From UBA4744 sp963723165 (GTDB taxonomy: Bacteria > Actinomycetota > Acidimicrobiia > Spongiisociales > UBA4744), in contig CAVRPP010000012.1 in NCBI GenBank assembly GCA_963723165.1, positions 16,402-80,401 on the forward strand: a DNA stretch of 64,000 bases. The letters run 5' to 3'. The translations under genes and the position numbers were made by a program. The notes beneath the pieces were generated by a model that saw nothing but the letters and a program-made list of their open reading frames with translations, was not told the DNA's origin and ran no database searches. Below, one piece after another: positions 16,581-25,633 of the stretch. How positions within the stretch are numbered: position 1 is the first letter of the stretch; the number at the start of each line of letters is the position of its first letter.

Positions 16581-17786
16581 GTGCGACGAGTCATGCTGGT
16601 TCTTGGTCTCGTGGTTTCCGCCTGCACCACCGTCCAGGATGTTCCGGACAGCACGGCAGTGCGTCAGGGAAGCACGACCTCCTCCATCACCACCACGATG
16701 ACTACGACCACGACCACCCTGCCCGCGCCGCCCCCGGTTCCGGCTGCACCAGAACCCGACGCACCCGCGCCACTGCCCGGCCGTGCCCTGGTCGACGGAA
16801 CCAGAGGAGTAGCGGTCATAGCTGCCGGGGGAGCGGACCTGCGGGATCAGCCGGCCGGCACCCCCTCCGAAACCGCCCATGAGGGATTGGTGATGGCCGT
16901 GGAGGATCGGGAGGGTGACTGGTTTTTGTTGCGAACCATGTGTGACACCCGAGTCTGGGCCGACGGATCACAGCTGGAATTTGCCCCGGCGGTCCAACCG
17001 ATCGCGATAGGACCGGGCACCAGCTTCAGCGACGCGGTCGTGGTGCTTGATCCGGGACACGGCGGCATCAATCGCGGAGCACAGGGACCGACGGGCCTGA
17101 GGGAGGAGGTCGTCAATCTCGACATCGCCCGCCGGGCCCGGGATCTGCTCCAAAGCACCCATATCGTCGACTGGGAAACCGGGATTGTGTATCCCGGCTC
17201 CGACATCCCGGCGGTCGGCCGGGTATGGGTCACCCGAACCGAGGGGCCGCCCGGTGCCGATTACGAGGCCGGTCTTCTGTTTCGGGCGACTCTGGCCGGA
17301 AGCGCCGGAGCCAGTGCGCTGATCGCAATACACAACAACGCCTCTCCGGACGGCCCATTCGAAGGGCCCGGTAGTGAGACGTTCTACATGTTCAAGGACC
17401 CCGATTCCCGTCGACTGGGCGGGTTGCTGGTCGAAGAGATGCGGCGATCCTTTGCCGCGTTCGATATCGCCTGGTCGGGAGATCGCGATGCGGGCGCCAA
17501 ATACCGTCTCCAGGAGGACGGAGAAACCGACTACTACGGCATCCTTCGACGGGGACTGGTCCCGTCCGTTATCAGCGAAGGAGCTTTCATTTCGAGCGAG
17601 GACGAAGAAGCTCTGCTGGCTACGCCCGAGTTCCGGCAAGCTTATGCCGAGGCCATCTACAGGGCCCTGGTCCGGTTCGTCACCACTGACGATCCCGGGT
17701 CCGGATTCACGACTCCTTATCTCCGCACCACCGACGTGGGCAGCGGAGATGCCCGCCCCACCTGTCAGATTCCTGCCCAGCCGTGA
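16581..17786 (+). CDS. N-acetylmuramoyl-L-alanine amidase (Amidase_3), lipoprotein
   Basis: About 401 residues. GTG 16581 follows AAGGGG by 5 nt and gives a short signal MRRVMLVLGLVVSAC with a lipobox; ATG 16566 and 16539 are alternatives. A Thr/Pro-rich linker (residues 35-65) precedes an SH3-like segment and the catalytic domain: LDPGHGG (Zn His, about 155), LREEVVNLD (Zn Glu, about 173), IAIHNNA (Zn His, about 250) and SEGAFISSEDEE (catalytic Glu, about 330). It cleaves the amide between MurNAc and the stem peptide outside the membrane, in wall remodelling or cell separation. Confidence 0.9.
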   Translation: MRRVMLVLGLVVSACTTVQDVPDSTAVRQGSTTSSITTTMTTTTTTLPAPPPVPAAPEPDAPAPLPGRALVDGTRGVAVIAAGGADLRDQPAGTPSETAHEGLVMAVEDREGDWFLLRTMCDTRVWADGSQLEFAPAVQPIAIGPGTSFSDAVVVLDPGHGGINRGAQGPTGLREEVVNLDIARRARDLLQSTHIVDWETGIVYPGSDIPAVGRVWVTRTEGPPGADYEAGLLFRATLAGSAGASALIAIHNNASPDGPFEGPGSETFYMFKDPDSRRLGGLLVEEMRRSFAAFDIAWSGDRDAGAKYRLQEDGETDYYGILRRGLVPSVISEGAFISSEDEEALLATPEFRQAYAEAIYRALVRFVTTDDPGSGFTTPYLRTTDVGSGDARPTCQIPAQP

Positions 17787-17787
17787 G

Positions 17788-18177
17788 CTATTCGGCTGGA
17801 ATCCCGGCCCGGGTCAGGAATCGCTTCCGATCGACGATCATCCGGGTGTGGGTACCCCCGGCAATGACCTGATCACCCTGGAAAGCCCGCACGTCGAATT
17901 CGACTCGCTTGCCCTCGCGCTCTCGAACCTCAGCCCGGGCCTCCACCTCCGCGCCGACAACAGTCGGGGCGCTGTGATCCACGGAGATGTGGATGCCTAC
18001 GCTGGTCAAGTCGTCGGGCAATCCGCGAAGGGCGTCCACTGCCGCGGCCTCCATCCAGGCGATCACTCTCGGCGTGGCGAGTACCTCCACGTCCCCGCTG
18101 CCCATCCGAACAGCGGTGTCGGCATCTGTGACAACTGCGCTCTGTGAACCGATGGTGCCGACGACGACGTTGTTCAT
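17788..18177 (-). CDS. hotdog thioesterase, FlK-like
   Basis: 129 residues from ATG 18177, 4 nt after the stop of the upstream gene. The single hotdog domain has EVLATPRVIAWMEAAAVDAL with Thr and Glu spaced as in the fluoroacetyl-CoA thioesterase FlK, and VGIHISVDHSAPT with the matching His, then VRAFQGDQVIAGGTHTRMIVD. Such enzymes hydrolyse acyl-CoA esters. Specificity for fluoroacetate cannot be inferred from the fold. It is convergent with the amidase, one base apart. Confidence 0.82.
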   Translation of the reverse strand: MNNVVVGTIGSQSAVVTDADTAVRMGSGDVEVLATPRVIAWMEAAAVDALRGLPDDLTSVGIHISVDHSAPTVVGAEVEARAEVREREGKRVEFDVRAFQGDQVIAGGTHTRMIVDRKRFLTRAGIPAE

Positions 18178-18181
18178 AGCG

Positions 18182-18472
18182 TTACGCTCCCAACTCGCGA
18201 CCCTGCTCGTAAAACGTCTGGAGCGGCTCCCTTCCGACGAGCACATGCACCACTTCGTTCTCCCACTCCGCATACCGCTCCTCGCAGCTGGTCGAACAGA
18301 AATCGCTCTCTCCCCTCAATCGCCCCCCGTCCCACAAGCACCCTGCGTGGAGGCGCTTGAGCCACCCCGGTTCGTAGAGGGGGATGGGGTGATCGACTAC
18401 CAGTTTTGTTGCGTCGCGAACCGGATGTGCGTCGGATTGTTCGGCAATGTCGTCTGTTGCAGGAGTGCCCAT
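18182..18472 (-). CDS. small Cys-containing hypothetical protein
   Basis: A 96-residue protein, ATG preceded by GAAGGAA. It contains GCLWDGG and DFCSTSCEERYAEWE, a C-x2 to 3-C knuckle that could bind metal, followed by a helical tail. The stop lies 4 nt before the thioesterase start, so the two are probably co-transcribed. No known domain is recognised. Confidence 0.6.
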   Translation of the reverse strand: MGTPATDDIAEQSDAHPVRDATKLVVDHPIPLYEPGWLKRLHAGCLWDGGRLRGESDFCSTSCEERYAEWENEVVHVLVGREPLQTFYEQGRELGA

Positions 18473-18586
18473 GGGTTCCTTCGTCCGCTCGCACGTTAAC
18501 GACCGTAGGCGTCCTGGACGGCAACAGAACGTTCTTGGCTGGTCGACACAGTCAGGGACCCGGTTGCGAGCGGCACGACGAACCGT

Positions 18587-20275
18587 CTACTTGATCCGGA
18601 AGCCGTCGTGTTCATTGGTGAGGATCCAGGCGGCAATGGTCCCGATCTGGATCTCCTCACCGGCGTACGCATCCTGGCTGATAGCGGCCGATCCGCGCAG
18701 GGCTCTGCCGCCGCGCGCCTCACGCATGGCGGTGACCCGCCTCTGCCACACAGCGAAGTTCTCGGGCCGCAGGTCGATCCAACCTTTCTCTGCCCAAACA
18801 TCGCGATCGCCGGAATCCATGGCTACCGAGTGGTTGCCGGCCACCTCGGGAATTCGCAGGAACGGTCCGCGGGTCAAGCTGCGGCCATCCGCAGAAAGGA
18901 TGGGGAGTCCCAACGACGTGATGGTGTTGCAGAGATCGGGACGCGCTTCGATCAGCTGGGTGACCCCGTCTGAGATCTCCGACGGGGTCGACGCGAGGAC
19001 CTTGGGCAGTGAGTGGTAGGCGAGCTTGAGCAGTTCGGCCTCCCAGAGGAGCTTGGACAACTCGGGAGGTCCAAGCTGACCGAGGGCCACGCTATGGGTT
19101 CCGGTCTCCGTCTCGAGGCGCTGCAGCTCATCGGTTGCTCCCGAGCGCAGGACCCCCGCCCGGTAGGAAGACCCCATCAGCGAGGCATCGACGGCTCCAA
19201 TGACGTCTCGGCCGGTGTTGCCGCCGACGATTTCCTGCATGCAAACATGGGCGACCTCCTCCGGTGTCACGAACTCCATCTGGCCGATCGCGGTGATTGC
19301 CTCGAATTCTCCCCGGGTGAATACTCCGTTTTCGCCTGTGTCGACTACCGGGAGTTGCAGGTCCGAGAGTCGCTGGAATTGGCCGGCCGCCAGGTGGAGT
19401 TCGAGGTGGCCGTCGAGGGGAAAGGTCTGCGCGGTATAGAGGTGTACGGGCTCGCCCCGTTCGAGAACCGTCCGGTGATCGACCCCCGAAAAGCCTATCA
19501 ACGCGGCAGGCTTCACTTCCTTCACGACCGGCTCCCCGTACGTTCGCGCCATCAAGAACAGCAGGCCGGTGTGGGCGAAAGCTACGGATGCTTTGGTCAT
19601 CAGCTTGGCCGAAGGGCGGTCTTCGCTGTGGGTATACGGAATGTTGAGCCCCATGCCTCCGGTCCCCGTCGTTCCCACCTTCAGATACAGGCGGGTGCCG
19701 GCATCGTGCATGGCTCTACTGAGGATGAGAACATGTCGAATCAGCTGAGGAACCGACTGGGAGAGAATCAGAGCTTCGACGTCGTGTTTCGTCCGCGCCC
19801 GTAAACCGGCTGCGTCGTTGTTCGCAGGGACCTCGTTGATGGTCTGTTTGGCAACGAGCGAGGTCGTATAGACGTCCTGGTAGCTGATTGCCGTCGCAGT
19901 GTTGATGCAATCGACGATGACGTCGGGACGGTGTTCGAGGATGAGTCGGGCCAGACTCGACTTCTCGTAGGCATCGTCGATTGGCCCGAGCAGATCCGCG
20001 AATATCCCCTCGCGGGCGTCGGCATCCTCGAGCAGTTCGTTGCGATGACGGCGAGAGAATTCTTCCCGAAGGAAGACGTCACCCCACTCGGCGACGATCT
20101 CCGTGGGGGAGTCCGGGAACACGCTGCGAAGATCGGCGACCGCCCGTTCGGCTCCCTCCTGGATCAACGAACCGATCACCACCCGGCGAGGCGCCAGATC
20201 GGCGATTATCCGGCGGGCTACCTGGGTCCCTACCAGGCCTGCTCCACCCAACAGCAGGAATGTCTCGTCTCGCAC
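18587..20275 (-). CDS. 562-residue NAD(P)-binding Rossmann protein, function unknown
   Basis: The N-terminus LLLGGAGLVGTQVARRI is a dinucleotide-binding GxGxxG motif of the extended-SDR/saccharopine-dehydrogenase type. Downstream IVDCINTATAISYQDVYT and RLYLKVGTTGTGGMGLNIPYTHSED suggest a substrate pocket. The 300-residue C-terminal part has no domain that I recognise. Probably a cytosolic dehydrogenase or epimerase-like enzyme. GTG start follows TAGGTT by 7 nt with no ribosome site. Confidence 0.7.
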   Translation of the reverse strand: MRDETFLLLGGAGLVGTQVARRIIADLAPRRVVIGSLIQEGAERAVADLRSVFPDSPTEIVAEWGDVFLREEFSRRHRNELLEDADAREGIFADLLGPIDDAYEKSSLARLILEHRPDVIVDCINTATAISYQDVYTTSLVAKQTINEVPANNDAAGLRARTKHDVEALILSQSVPQLIRHVLILSRAMHDAGTRLYLKVGTTGTGGMGLNIPYTHSEDRPSAKLMTKASVAFAHTGLLFLMARTYGEPVVKEVKPAALIGFSGVDHRTVLERGEPVHLYTAQTFPLDGHLELHLAAGQFQRLSDLQLPVVDTGENGVFTRGEFEAITAIGQMEFVTPEEVAHVCMQEIVGGNTGRDVIGAVDASLMGSSYRAGVLRSGATDELQRLETETGTHSVALGQLGPPELSKLLWEAELLKLAYHSLPKVLASTPSEISDGVTQLIEARPDLCNTITSLGLPILSADGRSLTRGPFLRIPEVAGNHSVAMDSGDRDVWAEKGWIDLRPENFAVWQRRVTAMREARGGRALRGSAAISQDAYAGEEIQIGTIAAWILTNEHDGFRIK

Positions 20276-20282
20276 AATCCGA

Positions 20283-20288
20283 AACCTA
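20283..20288 (-). promoter_or_regulatory. putative -10 box, leaderless Rossmann gene
   Basis: TAGGTT on the minus strand, 7 nt before GTG 20275. It shares a 94-bp divergent gap with the VIT gene promoter. Confidence 0.35.
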
Positions 20289-20355
20289 ACCGGTCAATGA
20301 GGCCCGCGGTTCGCGATCCGGGGATGTCGTTTTCAAGGATGGCTTTCCCCGCCCC

Positions 20356-20361
20356 TACAAT
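20356..20361 (+). promoter_or_regulatory. putative -10 box, leaderless VIT gene
   Basis: TACAAT, one mismatch from TATAAT, lies 8 nt before GTG 20370, with no Shine-Dalgarno sequence. Transcription would start at or within 1-2 nt of the start codon. Confidence 0.45.
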
Positions 20362-20369
20362 CCGCATCC

Positions 20370-21098
20370 GTGAGCCCTGAACCGACCTACAAGAGCAGCC
20401 CTTCCTATACCCAGCATTTGGGCAGCAGCCGCCAGTATCTGCGGGACATCATTCTCGGCGTCAACGACGGACTGGTATCCATGTTCCTGCTCGTCGCCGG
20501 AGTTGTCGGAGGCGGCATGGCCACTCGTAGCGTCCTGCTCACCGGGGTCGCCGGGGCCATCGCCGGCGCCATATCAATGGCTTCGGGAGAGTACATCGCC
20601 ACCAAAACCCAGGAAGAGGTTTTCGAAGGAGAGCTCGCCCTCGAAAAGAAGCACATCCGTGATTTCCGTGAGGATGAGTTAAGCGAGTTGAGCGACCTGC
20701 TGGAAGACATCGGTCTGGAGGGACCGCTTCGCGACGACGTTGTGGTGCACTTCGGCGAGAACGACGAGGCTCTTCTGAAAGTCATGACCGCACTGGAATT
20801 CGGAGTAGTCAAGACCGAAAGGAGATCGCCCTACAGGGCGATGTTCATATCCGGCGGATTGTTCCTGGCCGGTGCGCTGCCCTCCGTTCTGCCCTTTGCG
20901 TTCGTGTCGAGCGCCTCGACAGGATTGTGGATTGCCACCATCGGAGCGGTCCTGGGATTGCTGGTCGTTGGGGCCGTGAAGACCTGGGCGACTCGCGGGG
21001 ATCCGTTGCGGGCCGCTCTCGAGAACTTGTTGGTTGCTGCGGGCGGCGGCAGCCTGGCGTACGGCATTGGTGTCTTGTTCGATACGCTGGTGAACTGA
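20370..21098 (+). CDS. VIT1/CCC1-family metal transporter
   Basis: 242 residues. RDIILGVNDGLVSMFLLVAGV is the family's first helix, followed by GAISMASGEYIATKTQEE with the conserved Met and Glu residues lining the metal pathway, a charged helical metal-binding stretch (about 75-130) and three further membrane helices ending GGGSLAYGIG. Family members move Fe2+ or Mn2+ out of the cytosol, so a role in iron or manganese detoxification is likely. Confidence 0.87.
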   Translation: MSPEPTYKSSPSYTQHLGSSRQYLRDIILGVNDGLVSMFLLVAGVVGGGMATRSVLLTGVAGAIAGAISMASGEYIATKTQEEVFEGELALEKKHIRDFREDELSELSDLLEDIGLEGPLRDDVVVHFGENDEALLKVMTALEFGVVKTERRSPYRAMFISGGLFLAGALPSVLPFAFVSSASTGLWIATIGAVLGLLVVGAVKTWATRGDPLRAALENLLVAAGGGSLAYGIGVLFDTLVN

Positions 21099-21102
21099 AG
21101 AA

Positions 21103-21360
21103 CTATCCGTCGCGATAGCTGCGAATGCGGTCGGCCAGACCGAACCGGGAAGCTCGCACATCTACGAAGGCATCGGTGGCTTGGGCAAACCCTGTCGGAT
21201 CATCCGGCGAGACGATCATCGGGTCGCCCTCGACTACCACCTTGAATCGGAACGGGGTCAAGCGTTCCACCTGGACCTCGTCGAGCGGCCACGAGCCCAA
21301 ACGGTTTGGCCCCGCCCATATCCGCAATCGCCGATTCTCGATCTGAATGTGGACCGGCAA
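21103..21360 (-). CDS. small conserved actinobacterial-type protein
   Basis: 85 residues from TTG 21360. RLRIWAGPNRLGSWPLDEVQVERL followed by PFRFKVVVEGDPMIVSPDDPTGFA looks like the compact beta-rich module seen in many actinobacterial hypotheticals (often tied to membrane-proximal proteins). The frame continues 15 codons upstream (IGEFEARIQNQGDSAAG) without any ATG, GTG or TTG, so the true start is uncertain. It ends 5 nt from the convergent VIT gene. Confidence 0.55.
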   Translation of the reverse strand: MPVHIQIENRRLRIWAGPNRLGSWPLDEVQVERLTPFRFKVVVEGDPMIVSPDDPTGFAQATDAFVDVRASRFGLADRIRSYRDG

Positions 21361-21544
21361 ACCCGCGGCCGAATCACCTTGGTTTTGGATACGAGCTTCG
21401 AATTCGCCGATGGATTACCCCCAAGTGATCACATCCTACAGCTCCCTCAGCGAGCCGTCGTGCAACCGCTACAGCTGTTCCCCGCCAAGGAAATCGGAGT
21501 TTCAGATTCACCCCTCAAAAGCCGATAAGGACTGAGAAGCAGCA

Positions 21545-21799
21545 ATGTGCGAGGAGACCGAGAGAGTGTTCACCTTCCAGTGCACCCGATGCAGGAAGAA
21601 GCCCGCGATCATCACCCGGGGTCGCCGCGTGTTCCTGTGCCCGGATTGCGCCACTGGATCGCTGTGGTACGACATGGTTGGCTCGCTCATGGATCCCGAT
21701 GCGCCGGGTGTCCCCGTACCGGCGGCCGTTGAGGTAGAAGAAGAGGCTGCGGAGTCGTGGGCTGAAGGCCCGATCGACCCCTGGCAAGCCTCAGCCTGA
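21545..21799 (+). CDS. small zinc-ribbon protein
   Basis: 84 residues. FQCTRCRKKPAI and VFLCPDCATGS give two CxxC knuckles 20 residues apart, a classic zinc ribbon. The tail is acidic (VEVEEEAAESWAEGP). Perhaps a nucleic-acid or protein adaptor; nothing more specific can be said. Only a weak GAGAAG lies upstream. Confidence 0.65.
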   Translation: MCEETERVFTFQCTRCRKKPAIITRGRRVFLCPDCATGSLWYDMVGSLMDPDAPGVPVPAAVEVEEEAAESWAEGPIDPWQASA

Positions 21800-21908
21800 A
21801 ACCCGGCTTACGAAAACAGGTCTGGCGGCCCCGCTTCTGAGTCACTCTGTCCTTGCCCGGGAGAGCCTGTTCGTATCCAGTCGGCCGGATGACGGATGCG
21901 AACCGCGG

Positions 21909-21914
21909 TAACGT
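21909..21914 (+). promoter_or_regulatory. putative -10 box, leaderless membrane-protein gene
   Basis: TAACGT, 6 nt before GTG 21921, no ribosome site. Confidence 0.35.
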
Positions 21915-21920
21915 CTGTGT

Positions 21921-22385
21921 GTGTACCGACGTGGTGGCATCGCCGTAGTCCTGGCCGGCCTCGTGCTGGGAATCCTCTTCCTGTTTTGGCCGCTGCAGTA
22001 TCAGACCGGGTGGGTTCGCTCCCGCCAGGAGGTATCGAAGGTATACGTGACCTGTGGCGTTCCCTACACGATCATTGCCGATCGAGAGTTCGGCGATGAG
22101 GCTCGGACTCCATGGATTCAATCCCAGTGTGTGCGGGCGGCGCGGACCCGGCTGGTCAATGTCGCGGTGGTCTCGTTGCCACTTCTCGTCCTCGGCGGCG
22201 CAGCGGTGGGGCGCGGCCGGTACCGGAGAGTTCCGCTCACCGATGTGCTCCGACCTCTTCCGACATTGCATTGGTGGCGGCGCCGCTCCGAGTGGCGAGC
22301 CCGCTCAGGCGACCTCAGCGTGGTGGATGATGGCACCGAGGTCGAAACCTCCGGGGAGAGTTCCGAACGTTCGACCCCACCCTGA
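21921..22385 (+). CDS. two-helix membrane protein of unknown function
   Basis: 154 residues. One membrane helix (about 7-24), an extracytoplasmic segment of some 55 residues with two Cys (YVTCGVP, IQSQCVR) that could form a disulfide, a second helix (about 77-95) and an Arg-rich then acidic cytoplasmic tail. No family recognised. Its last 81 nt overlap the convergent acyl-CoA dehydrogenase gene. Confidence 0.6.
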   Translation: MYRRGGIAVVLAGLVLGILFLFWPLQYQTGWVRSRQEVSKVYVTCGVPYTIIADREFGDEARTPWIQSQCVRAARTRLVNVAVVSLPLLVLGGAAVGRGRYRRVPLTDVLRPLPTLHWWRRRSEWRARSGDLSVVDDGTEVETSGESSERSTPP

Positions 22386-23939
22386 ACCAAAACGCGAGGC
22401 GAGGAAGGCGTCGGCAGTAACTGCAGATCCGTACCGGATCATGAGCGAACCCTGCAGCACCAGGGCGAGTCTTTCGACCAATCGGCGGGCGTTGACCTCG
22501 ACATCCTCGAGATCGGTCAATAGCTTCTTGATTTCAAGGATGGCCCCGTCCAACCGTTGGTCGGTCCCCGCGGCCAGGTCAATTTCAGCCAGGACCGCTT
22601 CGAGGGACTCCGGGGCACGGTTGAGCGCCCGCACGACGTCGAGCGCGATCACATTGCCGGAACCCTCCCACACCGAGTTCACGGGGCTCTCCCGGTAGAG
22701 CCGGGGCAGGTTGGATTCCTCGACGTATCCGTTGCCCCCCAGGCACTCCAGGGCTTCGGCCACAAGTATGGGTGTTCGCTTGCACACCCAGTACTTCCCG
22801 ATAGAAGTAGCCATCCTGAGAAAGGACGCTTCGAACGGGTCCCGGCGTCGATCGAAAGCACCGGCCAGTCGCATCATCAACAGCGTCGCCGATTCGGATT
22901 CGAGAACCAGGTCGGCGAGAACGTTTTGCATCAGCGGTTGGTTCACGAGAGTGTTTCCAAAGGCCGTACGATTCCGGCTGTGATGGACGGCTTGCGTCAC
23001 CGCCTGGCGCATGATGGCGGCTGAACCGATGACACAGTCGAGGCGGGTGTGGTTGATCATTTCGATGATGGTGCGGATCCCGGCTCCCTCCTCACCCACC
23101 ATTCGGGCCCGGGCGTCCTCAAACTCGATCTCCGCCGAGGCGTTGGATCGATTCCCCAGTTTGTCCTTCAGTCGCATGACGGTTATCCGGTTGGGTGCTC
23201 CTCCCGGCGCGAAGCGGGGCAGCAAGAAACAGGAAATACCGCCGGGCGCCCTGGCCACGACCAGAAAGGCATCGCACATGGGAGCCGAACAGAACCATTT
23301 GTGCCCGGTCAGCAGGTACTCGCCGCCGGGACCGCCGCCTTCGACCGGTGTGGCACTCGACAGGTTGGCCCGTACGTCGGAGCCGCCCTGTTTCTCGGTG
23401 AGAGCCATCCCCAGCAGCACTCCGGCCTTTTCCGCGGGGGGCGCGACAGACGGGTCGTAGGTCCGGGACAGGACGGCCGGTTCCCATTCGGCGGCAAGAT
23501 CCGGCTGCAACCGCAAGCTCGGTATCACCGATGTGGTCATCGAGATCGGGCAGCCGTGCCCCTGTTCGATTTGGCTCATCACGTAGAAACCGGCCGCCCG
23601 GGCTGCGTATGCGCCGTCGGGGCCGGCCTCCCACGGCAACGAATGCAGGCCCATCGACACCGAGAGGTCCATCAACGAATGCCAGGCGGGGTGATAGTCG
23701 ACCCGGTCGATCCGGTGACCGTAGGGATCGTGGGAGATGAGGCGCGGAAGGTTGGCATTGGCGAGGAAACCCCACTCGATTACCTCGGCCGAGCCGACCC
23801 TCTCGCCAAATCCGTCGAGTTGATCGTGGGACCATGAACCTCCCTCGCGGCACAATGCCGCTTGCAGCGTGAGGTCGTTGCGGTACGGGTTGTAGTCGAT
23901 CAGCGGGGGCGGTTGGTTGAGTACCTGGTGCGTAGCCAC
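22305..23939 (-). CDS. acyl-CoA dehydrogenase, AidB-like
   Basis: 544 residues. The N-terminus LIDYNPYRNDLTLQAAL and YGHRIDRVDYHPAWHSLM are AidB hallmarks. LTEKQGGSDVRANLS and HKWFCSAPMCDAF bind the flavin; ECLGGNGYVEESNLPRLYRE is the conserved catalytic/FAD loop. AidB of E. coli is part of the alkylation response, binds DNA and has weak isovaleryl-CoA dehydrogenase activity. GAGGAG precedes the ATG. Whether this copy acts on DNA damage or on acyl-CoA is unresolved. Confidence 0.88.
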   Translation of the reverse strand: MATHQVLNQPPPLIDYNPYRNDLTLQAALCREGGSWSHDQLDGFGERVGSAEVIEWGFLANANLPRLISHDPYGHRIDRVDYHPAWHSLMDLSVSMGLHSLPWEAGPDGAYAARAAGFYVMSQIEQGHGCPISMTTSVIPSLRLQPDLAAEWEPAVLSRTYDPSVAPPAEKAGVLLGMALTEKQGGSDVRANLSSATPVEGGGPGGEYLLTGHKWFCSAPMCDAFLVVARAPGGISCFLLPRFAPGGAPNRITVMRLKDKLGNRSNASAEIEFEDARARMVGEEGAGIRTIIEMINHTRLDCVIGSAAIMRQAVTQAVHHSRNRTAFGNTLVNQPLMQNVLADLVLESESATLLMMRLAGAFDRRRDPFEASFLRMATSIGKYWVCKRTPILVAEALECLGGNGYVEESNLPRLYRESPVNSVWEGSGNVIALDVVRALNRAPESLEAVLAEIDLAAGTDQRLDGAILEIKKLLTDLEDVEVNARRLVERLALVLQGSLMIRYGSAVTADAFLASRFGSGWGRTFGTLPGGFDLGAIIHHAEVA

Positions 23940-23965
23940 GGGATGCTCCTCGTCTTTCGCGAAAA

Positions 23966-25243
23966 CTACCCCGATGTTGAAGGTGGGTTGGCTCCGTCCC
24001 TCGTGTGCGCCGGACTGTGATCTGTCACCGCTTCGGCATTCCAGACGGCAGTCGAAATCAGGAATAGGGCGAACGCGACGATCAGTACCGGTCCGACCCT
24101 GACAATCGTCAGGAGTCCGATACGGTCGGCCAGGGCCGTGCCGAAAAGCGCCCCGACGGGGAGGGTTCCCCAGGCAATGGCGCGGGCGGTGGCCGTAACG
24201 CGTCCGAGCAAATGGTCGGGGGTGTAGAGCTGGCGCATGGTGGTCATGGAAACGTTCACCCAGACCAAACCCATGAAGGCTCCAACCAGAATGGCGGAGA
24301 CCATCAGCAGACCGGTGGCAAACGTCATCGAGAAAAGCCCGGTTCCAAACAGAGTCAACCCGGCGATGAAGGCTCTGCCGATCCCGATGATTCTGATCAC
24401 CGGAGCGGCTGAGAATGCTCCAATCAAACCACCGACACCCATACCGACAACGAAGAGGCCAAGCTGGGCCGGGTCATCGGTTCCCAGGATCTTGGCACCG
24501 ATCAGCACGAGCGCGGCCTCGATGAAACCCGTCACAAAATTGCCCAACGAACCGGCCAGGGTGGTGAGCCGGATCCGGGTGTCCTGCCAGAGGTGTAACC
24601 AGCCCTCGACGATGTCGGCCACCAGCCGACCGGGGACCGGAAGGCGCCGATCGATCGGCGATCGAATGAAGAGGAATGACACGGCTGAGACGACGAAAGT
24701 CAGGGCGTTGAATGTGAATGCCGCGGCAAAGCCCAGAGATGCCACGATCAGCCCACCGGTGAGCGGTCCGAGCAGGAAAGCGAGTTGCTGGGAGAGGGAA
24801 AGCCTGCTGTTGGCCGTGGCCAGCAAACGAGGAGGCACAACGCCGGGCAGGAACGATTGCAGTCCGGCATTGAACGAAGCGGCCAGGCTCCCCACGAGGA
24901 AAGAGAACGGGAGCAGCATCCAAACCTGGAAATCCGCACTGGTCGACAGAATGGCGAGAACGACGAAGGCGGCGGCCCGCAGCAGATCGCCTGCGATCAA
25001 GATGGGTCTGAGGCGAAACCGGTCGAGCACGACGCCGCCCAGGAAGCCGAAAAGGAGAGTCGGGATGTTCTCTGCGGCCGATACGAGACCGAAGTCGAAC
25101 GCCCGATTGCTCAATTCGTTCAAGAACAGCGGGATGGTCAGATAGGCGATGTAATCCCCGTAGAGCGAAACGGTTTGGCCGATCCACACTGCCGCGAAAT
25201 CGTCGCCCATGCCGACTTCTCTGTGCTTGCCGCGTTGTGCCAT
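23966..25243 (-). CDS. MFS transporter
   Basis: 425 residues, about 10-12 hydrophobic helices. The N-terminus FAAVWIGQTVSLYGDYIAYLTIPLFL and the loop GVVLDRFRLRPILIAGD (motif A-like) place it in the DHA/MFS_3 enterobactin-exporter-like group. Probably a proton-driven exporter of a small hydrophobic compound. TAGGGT lies 9 nt before the ATG. Ends 27 nt from the next minus-strand gene start, so co-transcription is possible. Confidence 0.83.
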   Translation of the reverse strand: MAQRGKHREVGMGDDFAAVWIGQTVSLYGDYIAYLTIPLFLNELSNRAFDFGLVSAAENIPTLLFGFLGGVVLDRFRLRPILIAGDLLRAAAFVVLAILSTSADFQVWMLLPFSFLVGSLAASFNAGLQSFLPGVVPPRLLATANSRLSLSQQLAFLLGPLTGGLIVASLGFAAAFTFNALTFVVSAVSFLFIRSPIDRRLPVPGRLVADIVEGWLHLWQDTRIRLTTLAGSLGNFVTGFIEAALVLIGAKILGTDDPAQLGLFVVGMGVGGLIGAFSAAPVIRIIGIGRAFIAGLTLFGTGLFSMTFATGLLMVSAILVGAFMGLVWVNVSMTTMRQLYTPDHLLGRVTATARAIAWGTLPVGALFGTALADRIGLLTIVRVGPVLIVAFALFLISTAVWNAEAVTDHSPAHTRDGANPPSTSG

Positions 25244-25333
25244 GGCGCCAACACCCTAACCTTGGACAGCGGCGATCATGATCGGCGATCACGCGGTGGT
25301 AGCCTCACGGAGTCCAGACTGAGAGAACAGACA

Positions 25334-25633
25334 ATGAGCAACATCAACGAATTGCCCCAGTTGGCCGGAGAGCTCGTCGAGCTTTCGAAGCAGTACCTTC
25401 AGCAGGAGACGCTCGAGCCTGCCAAACGACTCGGGAAGGTGGCAGGCCTCAGTGTGGGGGCCGGACTCCTGGTTGCCATCGGTGTGATTCTTCTTGCGAC
25501 CGCCGGTATGCGATTCTTGATCGAGGTCTTCCCGGAAGGCGGGTTATGGACCGCGCTGGCGTTGTTCACGTCTGCGCTCGTCTCAGCCGGGGCGGCCGGC
25601 ATCATTGTATGGAGGGCAACTCGCGATGGTTGA
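25334..25633 (+). CDS. holin-X/DUF1469-like membrane protein
   Basis: 99 residues. An amphipathic N-terminus (ELPQLAGELVELSKQYLQQE) precedes two membrane helices joined by a short loop with FPEGGLW, the layout of the actinobacterial 'holin-X' family (named by similarity, not a proven phage lysis protein). It overlaps the next gene by 8 nt. Confidence 0.7.
   Translation: MSNINELPQLAGELVELSKQYLQQETLEPAKRLGKVAGLSVGAGLLVAIGVILLATAGMRFLIEVFPEGGLWTALALFTSALVSAGAAGIIVWRATRDG

Noticed and set aside
16459..16654. N-terminal extension of the FTCD frame to 16654
   Set aside because: The extension is Arg/Thr-rich and overlaps the divergent amidase gene; GTG 16459 with GGAGG gives the family N-terminus.
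17788..18177. Fluoroacetate resistance gene
   Set aside because: The FlK-like catalytic residues are present, but FlK-type hotdog proteins are common and no fluorinase or fluoride gene is nearby.
20103..20380. Plus-strand frames before the VIT gene
   Set aside because: They are shadows of the Rossmann-protein gene and have no family-like composition.
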